Notes: a model not told the origin generated them from the sequence alone. A stretch of 64,000 nucleotides of DNA from Pseudomonas trivialis (GCF_001439805.1 NZ_JYLK01000011.1:1-64000), one strand, 5' to 3'; shown: positions 35,040 through 44,100, counted from the first letter of the stretch. Program-made: numbers and translations.

Positions 35040-37058
35040 ATGGCGGAAGCATTTGTTTCTTCACGGTTTAAATTAATCTCTCCAGGGCTGGATACGGACT
35101 TGCAGGTAGTGGCGTTCAAGGGTATTGAGGCCATTGATCAGCCGTACTTCATTCAGGTGCAGTTAGTGAGCGAAAATCCCTCGATTGACCTTGAGGCCTT
35201 GCTTCATCAACCCGTCTTCCTGTGTCTGGGCGAAGTCGATGAAGGCCTGCATGGTCAGGTCTACAGCATCGGGCGCGATGACCCTGGTACGCGGCTCACG
35301 CGCTACCGGCTTACCCTGGCTCCGCGCCTGGCGTGCCTGGCTCATCGCTGCGACCAGCGCATTTTTCAGCAGCGCAGCGTGCCGCAGATCATTGCTGCGG
35401 TGCTCGAACACCACGGCATCCTCGCCGACGCCTATGCTTTCGAACTGGGGCCGGTGGTTTATCCGCCGCGCACGTTCTGCGTGCAATACGCGGAGACAGA
35501 CCTGCATTTCATCCAGAGACTGTGCGAAGAAGAGGGCATCCACTTTCACTTTCGCCACACTGCAGACAATCATCTATTGGTGTTCGGTGATGACCAGACG
35601 GTGTTCCAGCACCTGTCCGCGCAACGTTACAGCGCGTCAGCCGACCCGCTGCCTCAGGGCGCCCGCGTGGTCCGTCGCTTCGACCGGCGGCTGGCGACAC
35701 GCAGCCGGCAAACCGTGCGCCGTGATCATGACTTCGAGCACCCTTCGTTGTGCCTGCAGGACACCGCCGGGGATGCTGGTGCGCAACCCCATCAGGATTA
35801 TCAGTACCCCGCAGGTTTCACCAGCCATGTACGGGGTTTACAACTGGCGCGACGTGGCCTGGAGCGCCATCAAAGCGATCGACATCGCGTGCTCGGCAAA
35901 AGCGATCAACCTGCGCTGCGCAGTGGTCACTTCCTCCCGTTGCAGGATCACCCCGACCCGGATTGCAACGACCTATGGTTGCTCACATCCGTGCGCCATG
36001 AAGGTTATCAACCGCAGGTGCTGGAGGAGGCGGTGTTCGAGGCTGGCGAGTTCCGTGGCTATCGCAATCGCTTCACCGCCACCCCCTGGCGTGCTGTGCA
36101 CCGCCCGCCTCTGAAGCATCCCAAGCCAACCATCAACGGCAGCCAGACCGCGACGGTGACCGGGCCTGCCGGGGAGGATGTGCATTGCGATGCCTATGGC
36201 CGGGTGAAAGTTCGCTTTCATTGGGATCGCCTGCACGAGAGCGACGACAAGAGCAGTTGCTGGGTGAGGGTGGCATCGGGATGGGCAGGAAATGGCTTCG
36301 GCGCGATGATGATTCCACGGGTGGGAATGGAAGTGCTGGTGACGTTCCTGGAAGGCGATCCGGATCGGCCACTTGTCAACGGCTGCCTGCCCAATGCGTC
36401 ACACCTGCCCACCTACCCATTGCCACAACACAAGACACGCAGCGTGTTGCGCAGTTGCAGCTCGCCCGGCGGTGACGGTGCCAATGAACTTCACCTTGAA
36501 GACCGGCGCGGCGAGGAGCTCATCTTTCTGCGTGCCCAGCGTGACCTGGAACAACAGGTGGGGCATGACAGTCGCCTTGAGGTGGCCGGGGAGCGGCACG
36601 AAGTCATTCGCGGAGTGAACACGATACGTCTGGAAAGCGAAGACCGTCGTCATGTCGTCGGTGATCGCAACGTGGTGCTGGAGGCGCATGACCACCTCGA
36701 TGTGCACGGCGACAGCCTGACCCATGTTGGCCAGACCCTGGTGATCGAGGCCGGGCAGCAACTGCACTTGAAGGCCGGAGCCAGTCTGGTGATTGATGCG
36801 GGTGCGCAACTGAGCCTGAAGGCGGGGGGAGAACACCTGGTGATCCAGGCCGGCGGTATTTTCAGCAGCCGGCCCATTACCCCGGGAGGGGCGCCGTCCG
36901 TCACACGGTCGATCAGTGCGGCGCCGACGGCTGCTCCGAGCATCTCCACGGCGCAGGATGGGATCATGCGCCTTGCTCGAAAACTGGACGCGGATTTCTG
37001 CCCACTGTGCGAGCGCTGCCGCGAAGGCCTGTGCGACATGCTCGGGAGGGCTGCCTGA
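35040..37058 (+). CDS. vgrG: VgrG, type VI secretion spike protein
   Basis: 672 residues. Gp27-like N-terminal domain (to about 330: F-C-V-Q-Y-A-E-T-D-L-H-F-I-Q-R-L-C-E-E-E-G-I), then the Gp5 OB-fold (V-T-G-P-A-G-E-D-V-H-C-D-A-Y-G-R-V-K-V-R-F-H-W-D-R, about 370-450) and a repetitive beta-needle (about 480-620). A short C-terminal extension contains C-P-L-C-E-R-C. It tips the Hcp tube and carries effectors. First gene of a cassette with no core type VI genes nearby, so it is an orphan island. Start has only a weak ribosome site. Confidence 0.93.
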   Translation: MAEAFVSSRFKLISPGLDTDLQVVAFKGIEAIDQPYFIQVQLVSENPSIDLEALLHQPVFLCLGEVDEGLHGQVYSIGRDDPGTRLTRYRLTLAPRLACLAHRCDQRIFQQRSVPQIIAAVLEHHGILADAYAFELGPVVYPPRTFCVQYAETDLHFIQRLCEEEGIHFHFRHTADNHLLVFGDDQTVFQHLSAQRYSASADPLPQGARVVRRFDRRLATRSRQTVRRDHDFEHPSLCLQDTAGDAGAQPHQDYQYPAGFTSHVRGLQLARRGLERHQSDRHRVLGKSDQPALRSGHFLPLQDHPDPDCNDLWLLTSVRHEGYQPQVLEEAVFEAGEFRGYRNRFTATPWRAVHRPPLKHPKPTINGSQTATVTGPAGEDVHCDAYGRVKVRFHWDRLHESDDKSSCWVRVASGWAGNGFGAMMIPRVGMEVLVTFLEGDPDRPLVNGCLPNASHLPTYPLPQHKTRSVLRSCSSPGGDGANELHLEDRRGEELIFLRAQRDLEQQVGHDSRLEVAGERHEVIRGVNTIRLESEDRRHVVGDRNVVLEAHDHLDVHGDSLTHVGQTLVIEAGQQLHLKAGASLVIDAGAQLSLKAGGEHLVIQAGGIFSSRPITPGGAPSVTRSISAAPTAAPSISTAQDGIMRLARKLDADFCPLCERCREGLCDMLGRAA

Positions 37059-37894
37059 TGGAGCACCTGCCCATTGAATGGATCGCCCGGCAACAACAGG
37101 CGGGACGGCGTCTGTGTCTGATTCTCGAAGGAAGCAACCGTGCGTGCCAGCCACTGCTGGCCGCGCGTGAACCACTGAACTATCGCAGCCTGTACAGCGA
37201 AACCGCTGCCGCGGAACTGGCGAGCTCAGGTCCCGTGATCCTGCTGTTGGAGCATTTGAATGAGCCCGCTCTGGTTGACCTGTTGCAGCAGCCCGAGGCT
37301 CATTGGGGCTGGCTGGGTAGTCTGGCCGGTGAAGACTTGACCAGCGTGACGCGACATTGGCGCGAGCGGTTGCTCATGGGACCGGCGGGGAGTCAGGCGC
37401 TCTACCGTTTCCACGACAGTCGCACTTTCGCCCGTGCCCTGGCCTGTCTACCGAAAGCGCACTGGCCGCTCTTTCTCGGCCCTCTGATCAGCGTGTGCTA
37501 CTGGCATGCAGGCACCTGGCGGCAAGCTGAGAACCCTGAACCCGGAGAATACCCGGTACCTGATCCGGCCCCATGGCTGGCCGTCCCAAACCCACAGGCT
37601 GAGTCGATCCTGCACGCCAACATCCTGCGCTATCTGTTGACCGAACACAGCGAAAGCCTTGTTGCGCTGTTTGAATTCCAGGACCCCAGAATCTGGTTGA
37701 CGCACGTATTGGAACAGGCACGTGCCTGGCAATGGCGTGGGACGGAGCAGCTGGAATTCCTGGTGGTGCGCAGGCTGGAGGAAGCAACACAAGGCAGCAT
37801 TATTCATTGGCCGCCGAGAACGGGCGAGACGCCGCAAGAGCATTTTGCACGGGTAGCGGGGCAGTGGCGCAGGGTTGGACGCGGGCATGAATAA
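37058..37894 (+). CDS. DUF4123 type VI effector chaperone (Tap/TEC-like)
   Basis: 278 residues from ATG 37058, which overlaps the vgrG stop as TGATG. The N-terminal half fits DUF4123 adaptor proteins (Y-R-S-L-Y near 45, W-G-W-L-G-S, then F-R/Y-R-F-H-D-S-R motif: L-Y-R-F-H-D-S-R-T-F). These proteins load a cognate effector onto VgrG. Position between vgrG and the lipase points to the lipase as cargo. Confidence 0.85.
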   Translation: MEHLPIEWIARQQQAGRRLCLILEGSNRACQPLLAAREPLNYRSLYSETAAAELASSGPVILLLEHLNEPALVDLLQQPEAHWGWLGSLAGEDLTSVTRHWRERLLMGPAGSQALYRFHDSRTFARALACLPKAHWPLFLGPLISVCYWHAGTWRQAENPEPGEYPVPDPAPWLAVPNPQAESILHANILRYLLTEHSESLVALFEFQDPRIWLTHVLEQARAWQWRGTEQLEFLVVRRLEEATQGSIIHWPPRTGETPQEHFARVAGQWRRVGRGHE

Positions 37895-38663
37895 GTGGGT
37901 GGGAGTGACGTTATTTGTCTTTGTGATGGCGGGGCTTTATGGGTGTGCGGGGAGGGCGGCGGAGCGCTTTACGTTGGAGGTGGATTTGCCTGCTGGATTT
38001 AAAATTAAAACGGCTGCCAATTATCGACCTGCGACGGGGGAGACCTGCACGCTGCCCCGACGTCGGGGCAAAAGACCTGAACGGAAGGTGTTTTCTTCTG
38101 AGTACGCATCGGTAGCGAGTCGAGTGAGTTATGAGCTTCCTCTGACCGAAACGACGGACGGATGTCCCCTGGTATTACGCGACGTGGAGTTTGATATTTA
38201 TGCAAAGTGGGGCGCGCGGTACTCGGATGTGGCGGGAGATATCACGAGCATCTTTATCGGTGATGGAGCAGCGGCGGTTGCCTCACCCGAAATGGGTTCG
38301 GGTGTTCAGGTGTTACGCCAGCAATGTCAGTGGTTGTTTCGAACCGCAGGGCCCCAGCACGCAATCATCAAAGTTCTTAAATGCAATTCGGTAACCGGTG
38401 AGGAAGACGAGCACAAAAAATCCGTGGCGGTTGAACGAGACCAGCTTGCGAAGAAAATCCTCAGGGTTGTCATAGGCGTCATCAACGAAGAGCGACCTTA
38501 CATGGGTGACAACTGGGTCCAGTTTCCACAGGGCTGGAAGCGTTGTCGGGGAAGCAGCCTGGAGGACCAAAACGCTTTTTGCGCCGCAAACACGGTGGAC
38601 TTCAAGTCTTTCAAGATGCCCGATGGACGTAGATGCACTATTTATCCAACCTGCACTGAATAA
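37887..38663 (+). CDS. Lipoprotein, candidate immunity protein for the adjacent lipase
   Basis: 258 residues from ATG 37887, which lies just inside the DUF4123 gene. Lipobox M-A-G-L-Y-G-C (Cys about 20) predicts a periplasm-facing lipoprotein. The mature part has about eight cysteines and no recognised domain. Lipoproteins beside type VI phospholipase effectors commonly act as periplasmic immunity proteins (Tli); that role is inferred. Base composition is clearly poorer in GC than vgrG, suggesting separate acquisition with the 5' half of the lipase. Confidence 0.65.
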   Translation: MNKWVGVTLFVFVMAGLYGCAGRAAERFTLEVDLPAGFKIKTAANYRPATGETCTLPRRRGKRPERKVFSSEYASVASRVSYELPLTETTDGCPLVLRDVEFDIYAKWGARYSDVAGDITSIFIGDGAAAVASPEMGSGVQVLRQQCQWLFRTAGPQHAIIKVLKCNSVTGEEDEHKKSVAVERDQLAKKILRVVIGVINEERPYMGDNWVQFPQGWKRCRGSSLEDQNAFCAANTVDFKSFKMPDGRRCTIYPTCTE

Positions 38664-38674
38664 GGATATCCAGT

Positions 38675-40831
38675 ATGGCAATTGAGCAATGGAAGCAGCC
38701 TTTTTTTAACGAAAGAATGCCTGCTTGTGCATTACGTGGTGATTGGCTGAGCTTCCGTCTTGTGGAGGCATCAGGGGAAGGAAAAGCCTATGGAGGGCTT
38801 GCCTACGAGGTTATTGACAGTGCCGGACAGAGACACAAAGGGCAGTTGGACGGAAATGGTTTTGCGCGGCTGGAGGATCAATGCAAAGGTCCTGTCGTGC
38901 TGATTTTCAATGCACTCTATGAGGTGGGAGAGAGCGTGTATCAGCACTTGCAGAAGCGCAGTAGTTATCCATTACTGATTACCGACCTCCAGGTCAGAGC
39001 TGAAAAAACGCGATTTCTCGATCCTGTAGCTGAGCGTAATGAGAAGAACCCGGCCTGGAAGAAGGGAGATCATTACTATCAGGTTGAGGTGCGTGATCTG
39101 GTTCGACACGGGGCCCATTTACCATCGTTGACTCCCGGCATTCATGGAACCCAACGACACGCGTTAAAGATGGTGGCCGAGTTGGGTTTTGGTCCTCCTG
39201 AACAGGCACTGTCAGGCGTCGTGTTGTTTCCAAACCGGCATACGGTTCTTGAGGTTCGGCCCTTACGTGCGCTTCGGCCAATCCTTTCCAGTGATGATCA
39301 GTTCTGCGCCTTGAATCTTTATCAATTGGCGCTGATGTCTACTTTGAGTTACTGCGGTTTTGGTCAGGAACCTGCGGATAAACCAGTGGATGAGGTGCAT
39401 TTCTCGCTGGAGCCCAGTGTGGGAAATGTCTTCGCACAAAAGCTTTCAGGGTATCAGCAGGCATGGAAATTTGACGGCGGGCAGGTGCGGCGCTTTTATC
39501 CCTTGTATGAAGAGGTACCGTACTCCAAACGTTTTGAAATATTGCCCTTCGACCCTGAGTTGTATCCGCAAAACTCTCCAGACTTGGGGAAGGCCCAGGA
39601 ACATCCCGCCAAATTGCATTTTTTTGACGATGAGGCGTTTGGCACTGATACCCAAGCCTTTATCTGCCATCACGATGAGATTGTCTTGATTGCTGTGCGC
39701 GGTACCGCCAGTACATCTGATGGATTAAGGGACGCAAATGCTCACCAGGTGTCCTTTTCCGAGGGGGTCGGCAAAGTTCATCAGGGCTTTTACCAGGCAT
39801 ACGGTGCCATGCGCGATTTTGTGTTGCGATATCTCAGCCTGTTTCATAGGGGGCAACGCATCATCATTTGCGGTCACAGCCTGGGCGGCGCAATTGCCTT
39901 GCTATTGGCTGAAGGACTGCGTCGCGTCCCTGACCGAGATTACAACCCACTCCTCTACACCTATGGCGCCCCCCGCGCCGCCGACGCCGAATTCGTCGCC
40001 GGCGCGTCCCGCCTGGTGCACCACCGCATCGTCAACCACAACGACCCCGTGCCCAGCGTCCCGGCCACCTGGATGAACACCACCGCCAAGCTCTGGATTC
40101 CCGGTGCCGTCGCATTGTTCAGTGCCCCCGGCCCCGGCGGCTTGTTGTTCGCCGCCGGGCTGGTGCGTGTGGGTGGCGCCCCCTATCAGCATCATGGCGA
40201 ACAACAGCATTTCATGCCGATCAAGCTGCCGGATGGCACGCAGTCTTCGGTGTTGTGGAAACCCGGTTGTGAGTCCATCCAGGAAGCGGCCTGCAATCGT
40301 GCCCTGCAGCTGCACGGTGACATGCCCGCGCGTGACAACCTGTTGAAACAGCTGTTCCAGGCCAGCCAGCATTTCATGACCGCCAGCTATATACCGGCTG
40401 CCTGGGCCACCTTGCGTCGTTGGCAGCAGACCCTGGAGAGCCAGGGTACGTTGGTCACGCCGAGGGAGTTCGAATGGATCGACCGAGCGCTTGAGCATAT
40501 GGGCCAACAACTGCGCAACAGAAACCGCGAACTTGATCGTCGTCGGCCGACTAACCTGCGCAGTCACGCGCACCCACTTAGTCAGGCCTTGAGTGCAGAG
40601 GTCGACCGCTTGCGCAGCAGCCGCGAGCGCCTGCAGAGCTTGCGCTGGCGCCGCCTTGATGCCCGCGATGTCTATGGCAGTCACGCCGACGCACCGCACC
40701 TGCAACCCAGCCTCAAACGCTGGTTCAGCCATCGCGAGAACCGCGAATTGTCCCAGGTTGCAAGCATTCCGCCGCCCACCCTCAACGATAGGGGAAGGGC
40801 CCATACACTGGATATCGACTCGATCGTCTAA
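38675..40831 (+). CDS. Class 3 lipase, probable type VI lipase effector (Tle-like)
   Basis: 718 residues. An N-terminal region of unknown fold (1-200) is followed by a lipase_3 domain: L-I-A-V-R-G-T strand, nucleophile elbow C-G-H-S402-L-G-G, acid region H-N-D-P-V-P-S-V-P, then a ~230-residue helical, Arg/Gln-rich C-terminus. No signal peptide, as expected for type VI cargo. It is last in the vgrG-DUF4123-lipoprotein unit. GC content is low for the first ~1,250 bases and switches to the GC-rich genome style at about 39,930-39,960, just after the catalytic serine codon. It ends overlapping the convergent cytosine deaminase stop. Confidence 0.8.
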   Translation: MAIEQWKQPFFNERMPACALRGDWLSFRLVEASGEGKAYGGLAYEVIDSAGQRHKGQLDGNGFARLEDQCKGPVVLIFNALYEVGESVYQHLQKRSSYPLLITDLQVRAEKTRFLDPVAERNEKNPAWKKGDHYYQVEVRDLVRHGAHLPSLTPGIHGTQRHALKMVAELGFGPPEQALSGVVLFPNRHTVLEVRPLRALRPILSSDDQFCALNLYQLALMSTLSYCGFGQEPADKPVDEVHFSLEPSVGNVFAQKLSGYQQAWKFDGGQVRRFYPLYEEVPYSKRFEILPFDPELYPQNSPDLGKAQEHPAKLHFFDDEAFGTDTQAFICHHDEIVLIAVRGTASTSDGLRDANAHQVSFSEGVGKVHQGFYQAYGAMRDFVLRYLSLFHRGQRIIICGHSLGGAIALLLAEGLRRVPDRDYNPLLYTYGAPRAADAEFVAGASRLVHHRIVNHNDPVPSVPATWMNTTAKLWIPGAVALFSAPGPGGLLFAAGLVRVGGAPYQHHGEQQHFMPIKLPDGTQSSVLWKPGCESIQEAACNRALQLHGDMPARDNLLKQLFQASQHFMTASYIPAAWATLRRWQQTLESQGTLVTPREFEWIDRALEHMGQQLRNRNRELDRRRPTNLRSHAHPLSQALSAEVDRLRSSRERLQSLRWRRLDARDVYGSHADAPHLQPSLKRWFSHRENRELSQVASIPPPTLNDRGRAHTLDIDSIV

Positions 40832-42075
40832 CCCGCAGCGTGCAAAAACTCCACCTGCGCGGGCTGGCGTTTCATCAGCACCTTGCCATTGCGGATCGAG
40901 TACAGCGGCAGACCCTGGCTGCGAATCACCTCATAGTCGCTGTCTGCCGAGAGAATCAGCAGGTTGGCCGGTCGCCCGGGTGCCAGGCCGTACCGGTCAC
41001 CCAGGGCCATGGCCCTCGCGCTGTTGTCGGTGACCAGATCGAGGGCGCTTTGCAGGTTGCGATAGCCGAGCATATGGCAGATATGCAAGCCCGCTTCCAA
41101 TACGCGCAGGATGTTGCCGTTGCCCAACGGATACCACGGATCGACGATGGAGTCCTGGCCGAAGCACACGTTCATGCCGGCCTCCAGCAGTTCATTGACG
41201 CGCGTAACGCCACGGCGTTTCGGGAAACTGTCGAAGCGCCCTTGCAGGTGGATGCTTTCGGTGGGGCAGGATACGAAGCTGATGCCCGAATGCCCCAGCA
41301 GGCGGAACAGCTTGGCGCAGTAGGCGTTGTCGTAGGAACCCATGGCCGTGGTGTGGCTGGCGGTGACACGGGCACCCATGTCGCGGCTGCGCGCTTCTTC
41401 AGCGAGTACTTCAAGGAAACGCGAGTGGGGGTCGTCGGTTTCGTCGCAATGCACGTCCACCAGGCAGCCGGTGCGCTCGGCCAGGTCCATGAGAAACTTC
41501 ACCGAGCTTACGCCCTGGTCACGGGTGTACTCGAAGTGCGGTATGCCGCCAATCACGTCGGCCCCCAAGCGAATGGCTTCTTCCATCAGCTCGCGGCCGT
41601 TGCGGTAGGACTCGATGCCTTCCTGGGGAAAGGCGACGATTTGCAGGTCGATCAGGTGCGCACTTTCCTCGCGCACCTGCAGCATGGCCTTGAGCGCGGT
41701 AAGGTCCGGGTCGGTGACATCGACGTGGGTGCGCACATGCTGGATACCGTGGGCGGCCAGGGCCTGGATGGTCTTGCGGGCGCGGGTGCGGGTGTCTTCC
41801 CCGGTGATGGTGGCCTTGCGTTCGCCCCAGCACTCGATGCCTTCGAACAGCGTACCGCTCATGTTCCAGCGTGGTTCGCCGGCCGTGAGGGTGGCATCGA
41901 GATGGATATGCGGTTCGACAAAGGGCGGTATCACCAGATTGCCGGCGGCGTCCAGGTCGTCAGTCGTTAACGCAGGCGCGGCGGTCTGTGCAGTGATGCT
42001 GGCAATCCGGCCATTCTCCAGATGCAGATCATGCAGGCCTTCACGGTTGCGCAGGCGGGCATTGATGATGTGCAT
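40828..42075 (-). CDS. codA: Cytosine deaminase (amidohydrolase family)
   Basis: 415 residues from ATG 42075, with GAGGAA 8 bases upstream. Amidohydrolase fold: metal motif E-P-H-I-H-L-D near residue 55, G-I-x-x-V-R-T-H-V-D, H-C-D-E-T-D-D, S-H-T-T-A-M, and G-Q-D-S-I-V-D-P-W-Y-P, as in E. coli CodA. Deaminates cytosine to uracil and ammonia in pyrimidine salvage. No codB permease gene adjoins it. Its stop overlaps the convergent lipase stop by four bases. Confidence 0.88.
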   Translation of the reverse strand: MHIINARLRNREGLHDLHLENGRIASITAQTAAPALTTDDLDAAGNLVIPPFVEPHIHLDATLTAGEPRWNMSGTLFEGIECWGERKATITGEDTRTRARKTIQALAAHGIQHVRTHVDVTDPDLTALKAMLQVREESAHLIDLQIVAFPQEGIESYRNGRELMEEAIRLGADVIGGIPHFEYTRDQGVSSVKFLMDLAERTGCLVDVHCDETDDPHSRFLEVLAEEARSRDMGARVTASHTTAMGSYDNAYCAKLFRLLGHSGISFVSCPTESIHLQGRFDSFPKRRGVTRVNELLEAGMNVCFGQDSIVDPWYPLGNGNILRVLEAGLHICHMLGYRNLQSALDLVTDNSARAMALGDRYGLAPGRPANLLILSADSDYEVIRSQGLPLYSIRNGKVLMKRQPAQVEFLHAAG

Positions 42076-42205
42076 GGGCAAGTTCCTCTTGGCTAAAAAC
42101 AATCAGGCGGTCGACAGATTACCATCGGCAAGGGTAGGGCTCATGGCTGTGCTCACGCAGCGCGAACGCGGCGCAGCAGTGAGGCACATTGGATCGGTCG
42201 CTGAG

Positions 42206-42646
42206 TCAGAGTTGTTTGCTCATATACACCCTGCGCAGGCCATTCTCGACACAATGATGGGTTTTTACATAGCCTCTGCGAGTGTAGATCGCAATATTCT
42301 CGGTCATGGCTTCATTGGTGTAGAGGACGATGTTCGAATAGCCCGAGTCAACCGCCTGTTGCTCGGCAAACTCCATCAACTGCCGCCCGAACCCGAGGCC
42401 CTGGGCATTCGGGTCGACGGCGAGGTTATCCAGCAAGAGCGCATTACTTGCAGCGGCCAGGATGATAACGCCCTGAACCCGTCCGCCATTGTCCAGCACA
42501 TGCACACCGCCGCAGGCAACCCGTTGGTGATAGTCCTCCAGCATCGGACCGGGTTTACGACCGATGCGCTCTATGTAAGGCGCATAGGCGACCTGGACAA
42601 TGAGTTCAATGGCAGTGACATCGTGGGCGGTAGCGGGGCGTATCAT
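42206..42646 (-). CDS. GNAT family N-acetyltransferase
   Basis: 146 residues with the acetyl-CoA loop N-A-Q-G-L-G-F-G-R-Q-L-M (R/Q-x-x-G-x-G/A), preceding strand L-L-L-D-N-L-A-V and the C-terminal I-A-I-Y-T-R-R-G-Y. N-terminal I-E-x-I-V-Q-V-A-Y-A-P-Y-I-E-R-I-G suggests a small-molecule or amino-acid acetylating subgroup. Substrate unknown. Downstream of queD but beyond its terminator, so probably transcribed alone. Confidence 0.85.
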   Translation of the reverse strand: MIRPATAHDVTAIELIVQVAYAPYIERIGRKPGPMLEDYHQRVACGGVHVLDNGGRVQGVIILAAASNALLLDNLAVDPNAQGLGFGRQLMEFAEQQAVDSGYSNIVLYTNEAMTENIAIYTRRGYVKTHHCVENGLRRVYMSKQL

Positions 42647-42694
42647 GGTTGTGGGCTCCGTCGAAAAATGACTGGCATGTGACCGTGCACAAAA

Positions 42695-42714
42695 AAGCCA
42701 CCCGCAGGTGGCTT
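42695..42714 (-). terminator. Terminator of queD
   Basis: Stem AAGCCACC / GGTGGCTT with a CGCA loop; read leftwards it is followed by six T residues. It ends the queD transcript. Confidence 0.85.
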
Positions 42715-42730
42715 CCCTTTCATCAATCGC

Positions 42731-43087
42731 TCACTCGCCGCGATAGATGCAACCGCTGGTGCAGGTCTCATGGATGCGGATCGCGCTGAGTTCCGGCAGC
42801 AGAGGTTTGAGTTCGGTCCAGATCCACTTGGCCAGCACTTCGCTGGTGGGGTTTTCCAGGCCGGGAATATCGTTGAGGTAATTGTGGTCGAGGCGTTCAT
42901 AGAGCGGCTTGAAAATCGCCTTGATCTCCGAGAAGTCGCGAATCCAGCCGGTATGGGGGTCCAGATCGCCGCTGAGATGGATCGCCACCTTGAACGAATG
43001 CCCATGCAGGCGCCCGCATTTGTGGCCTTCCGGCACATGGGGCAGGCGGTGGGCGGATTCGAACGTAAACTCTTTGAAGATTTCCAC
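42731..43087 (-). CDS. queD: 6-carboxy-5,6,7,8-tetrahydropterin synthase
   Basis: 118 residues from GTG 43087. Family motifs: F-E-S-A-H-R-L (zinc His), C-G-R-L-H-G-H-S-F (catalytic Cys and two zinc His), D-F-S-E-I, L-D-H-N-Y-L-N and the C-terminal E-T-C-T-S-G. Second step of queuosine synthesis, converting dihydroneopterin triphosphate. No preQ1 riboswitch is apparent upstream. The prophage begins within about 60 bases of its start codon, so its native promoter region may have been altered by the insertion. Confidence 0.93.
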   Translation of the reverse strand: MEIFKEFTFESAHRLPHVPEGHKCGRLHGHSFKVAIHLSGDLDPHTGWIRDFSEIKAIFKPLYERLDHNYLNDIPGLENPTSEVLAKWIWTELKPLLPELSAIRIHETCTSGCIYRGE

Positions 43088-43142
43088 GGTATAACCTGTA
43101 AGGCAGGGTTTTAAAGGGCTCTGTGCGATTGTCAGTTATTGG

Positions 43143-43163
43143 TGTACTGATCAATGTACTGAT
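43143..43163. repeat. Direct repeat near the prophage left end
   Basis: TGTACTGAT occurs at 43143-43151 and 43155-43163, 12 bases apart, overlapping the alpA stop codon. It could belong to an attachment or excisionase-binding site; this cannot be decided without the other end. Confidence 0.35.
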
Positions 43164-43363
43164 TGGTCGTTGCTGGGCGTAATTGAGGTCATCCATTCGG
43201 CGATTGCCGACTGGCGCCAGGCGACTGAGTTGGGACCTATTCTAACCTGTTTTGGGAAGGTCCCCTCTCTGATCCGACGATAAACGGTATTACGCCCCAG
43301 GCCGGTCGTGTGAAGCACCTCATCCAGGCGCAGGAAGCGATCGATATTTTCTGCTCTGTTCAT
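43151..43363 (-). CDS. AlpA-family excisionase/regulator
   Basis: 70-residue winged-helix protein of the AlpA type: F-L-R-L-D-E-V-L-H-T-T-G-L-G-R-N-T-V-Y-R-R-I, then F-P-K-Q-V-R-I-G and A-W-R-Q-S-A-I-A-E-W. Such proteins act as excisionases or activators of integrase genes. It is the last gene of the leftward operon, where lambda carries xis-int, but no int follows. ATG overlaps the upstream stop as ATGA in reverse order (4-base overlap with the membrane protein gene). Confidence 0.85.
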   Translation of the reverse strand: MNRAENIDRFLRLDEVLHTTGLGRNTVYRRIREGTFPKQVRIGPNSVAWRQSAIAEWMTSITPSNDQSVH

Positions 43364-43587
43364 GGCTCTCTCCGTGCGCCAGCGGTAGGCCGCGCTGTCT
43401 TGATGATGTGAACGGCCAGGCCGAAGGTGATCAGCATCCAGGCGCAGGTGCCAGCGAAGGCGTAGATCACCGCTTCGGTGGTGCCGGTGGCCAGCAAGTC
43501 AGGCCCGAACCAGAAGATCCATCCGAGTGATCCGACCAGGTACAGCAAAGCGCCCAGTACAATCAGGGTGAGTTTCATAGCGAACAT
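43360..43587 (-). CDS. Small two-helix membrane protein, unknown
   Basis: 75 residues with two predicted membrane helices (about 5-27 and 37-62), then a short basic tail. No family recognised. AGGA sits 6 bases before ATG 43587 (ATG 43578 is an alternative). Its stop overlaps the alpA start, so it is part of the same translated unit. Confidence 0.65.
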   Translation of the reverse strand: MFAMKLTLIVLGALLYLVGSLGWIFWFGPDLLATGTTEAVIYAFAGTCAWMLITFGLAVHIIKTARPTAGARREP

Positions 43588-43623
43588 AGGGTGTCCTTGC
43601 CGCGCAGGGCGGCTGAAGGTGGG

Positions 43624-44100
43624 TTATCTGATTTGCTTGGCGAGCAACTCGGTGGCGGAGACCAACGCGCTACCGGCCCTTCTCGCCGAGACCTCTCCGC
43701 CGGTGAGCGCCTTGCTCAGGCATTCGGTGACGAGCTCCAGCGCGGATATCAGTTCTTCTGTATTGGCGGATGAATCACGACCCATATCCCAGAAGGTTTG
43801 CGCCCAGTGGCCCGCTGGGGGCGGGCAACGGTCTTGGGCTCCGAATGCCAAGGTTCCAACAATCGCGTCACAAAGGTCGCGCTTGTAGGCATTGTCGCCG
43901 TCGATGCTCAGGCCGTTGCGGCGAAGCGCGTCGAGGGCGTTGTTCAGGTTCGACTCGGGCGAAGGCAGCACCAGGTCAAAGTCTTTCTTGCCTGGGCGGC
44001 AGGCCACCACCAGCAGTTCGCAGTCAAGCGGCAGGTGTTGCGCCATATCCGAGATCGCTTCGATAGCGGCTTCGCGGAATGCATTCTTTTCTTCGGACAT
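43624..44100 (-). CDS. Hypothetical phage protein
   Basis: 158 residues from ATG 44100 (GAGG 7 bases upstream). Soluble, mostly helical, with L-D-C-E-L-L-V-V-A-C-R-P-G-K-K-D-F-D-L near residue 30. No family recognised. Lies between the N4/N6 methyltransferase and the small membrane protein in the leftward operon. Confidence 0.6.
   Translation of the reverse strand: MSEEKNAFREAAIEAISDMAQHLPLDCELLVVACRPGKKDFDLVLPSPESNLNNALDALRRNGLSIDGDNAYKRDLCDAIVGTLAFGAQDRCPPPAGHWAQTFWDMGRDSSANTEELISALELVTECLSKALTGGEVSARRAGSALVSATELLAKQIR

Noticed and set aside
43088..43150. preQ1 riboswitch upstream of queD
   Set aside because: The short leader shows no preQ1-I or preQ1-II core; the region is probably altered by the prophage end.
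43088..43150. tRNA gene as attachment site at the prophage left end
   Set aside because: No cloverleaf or CCA-proximal T-arm pattern is visible near the junction.
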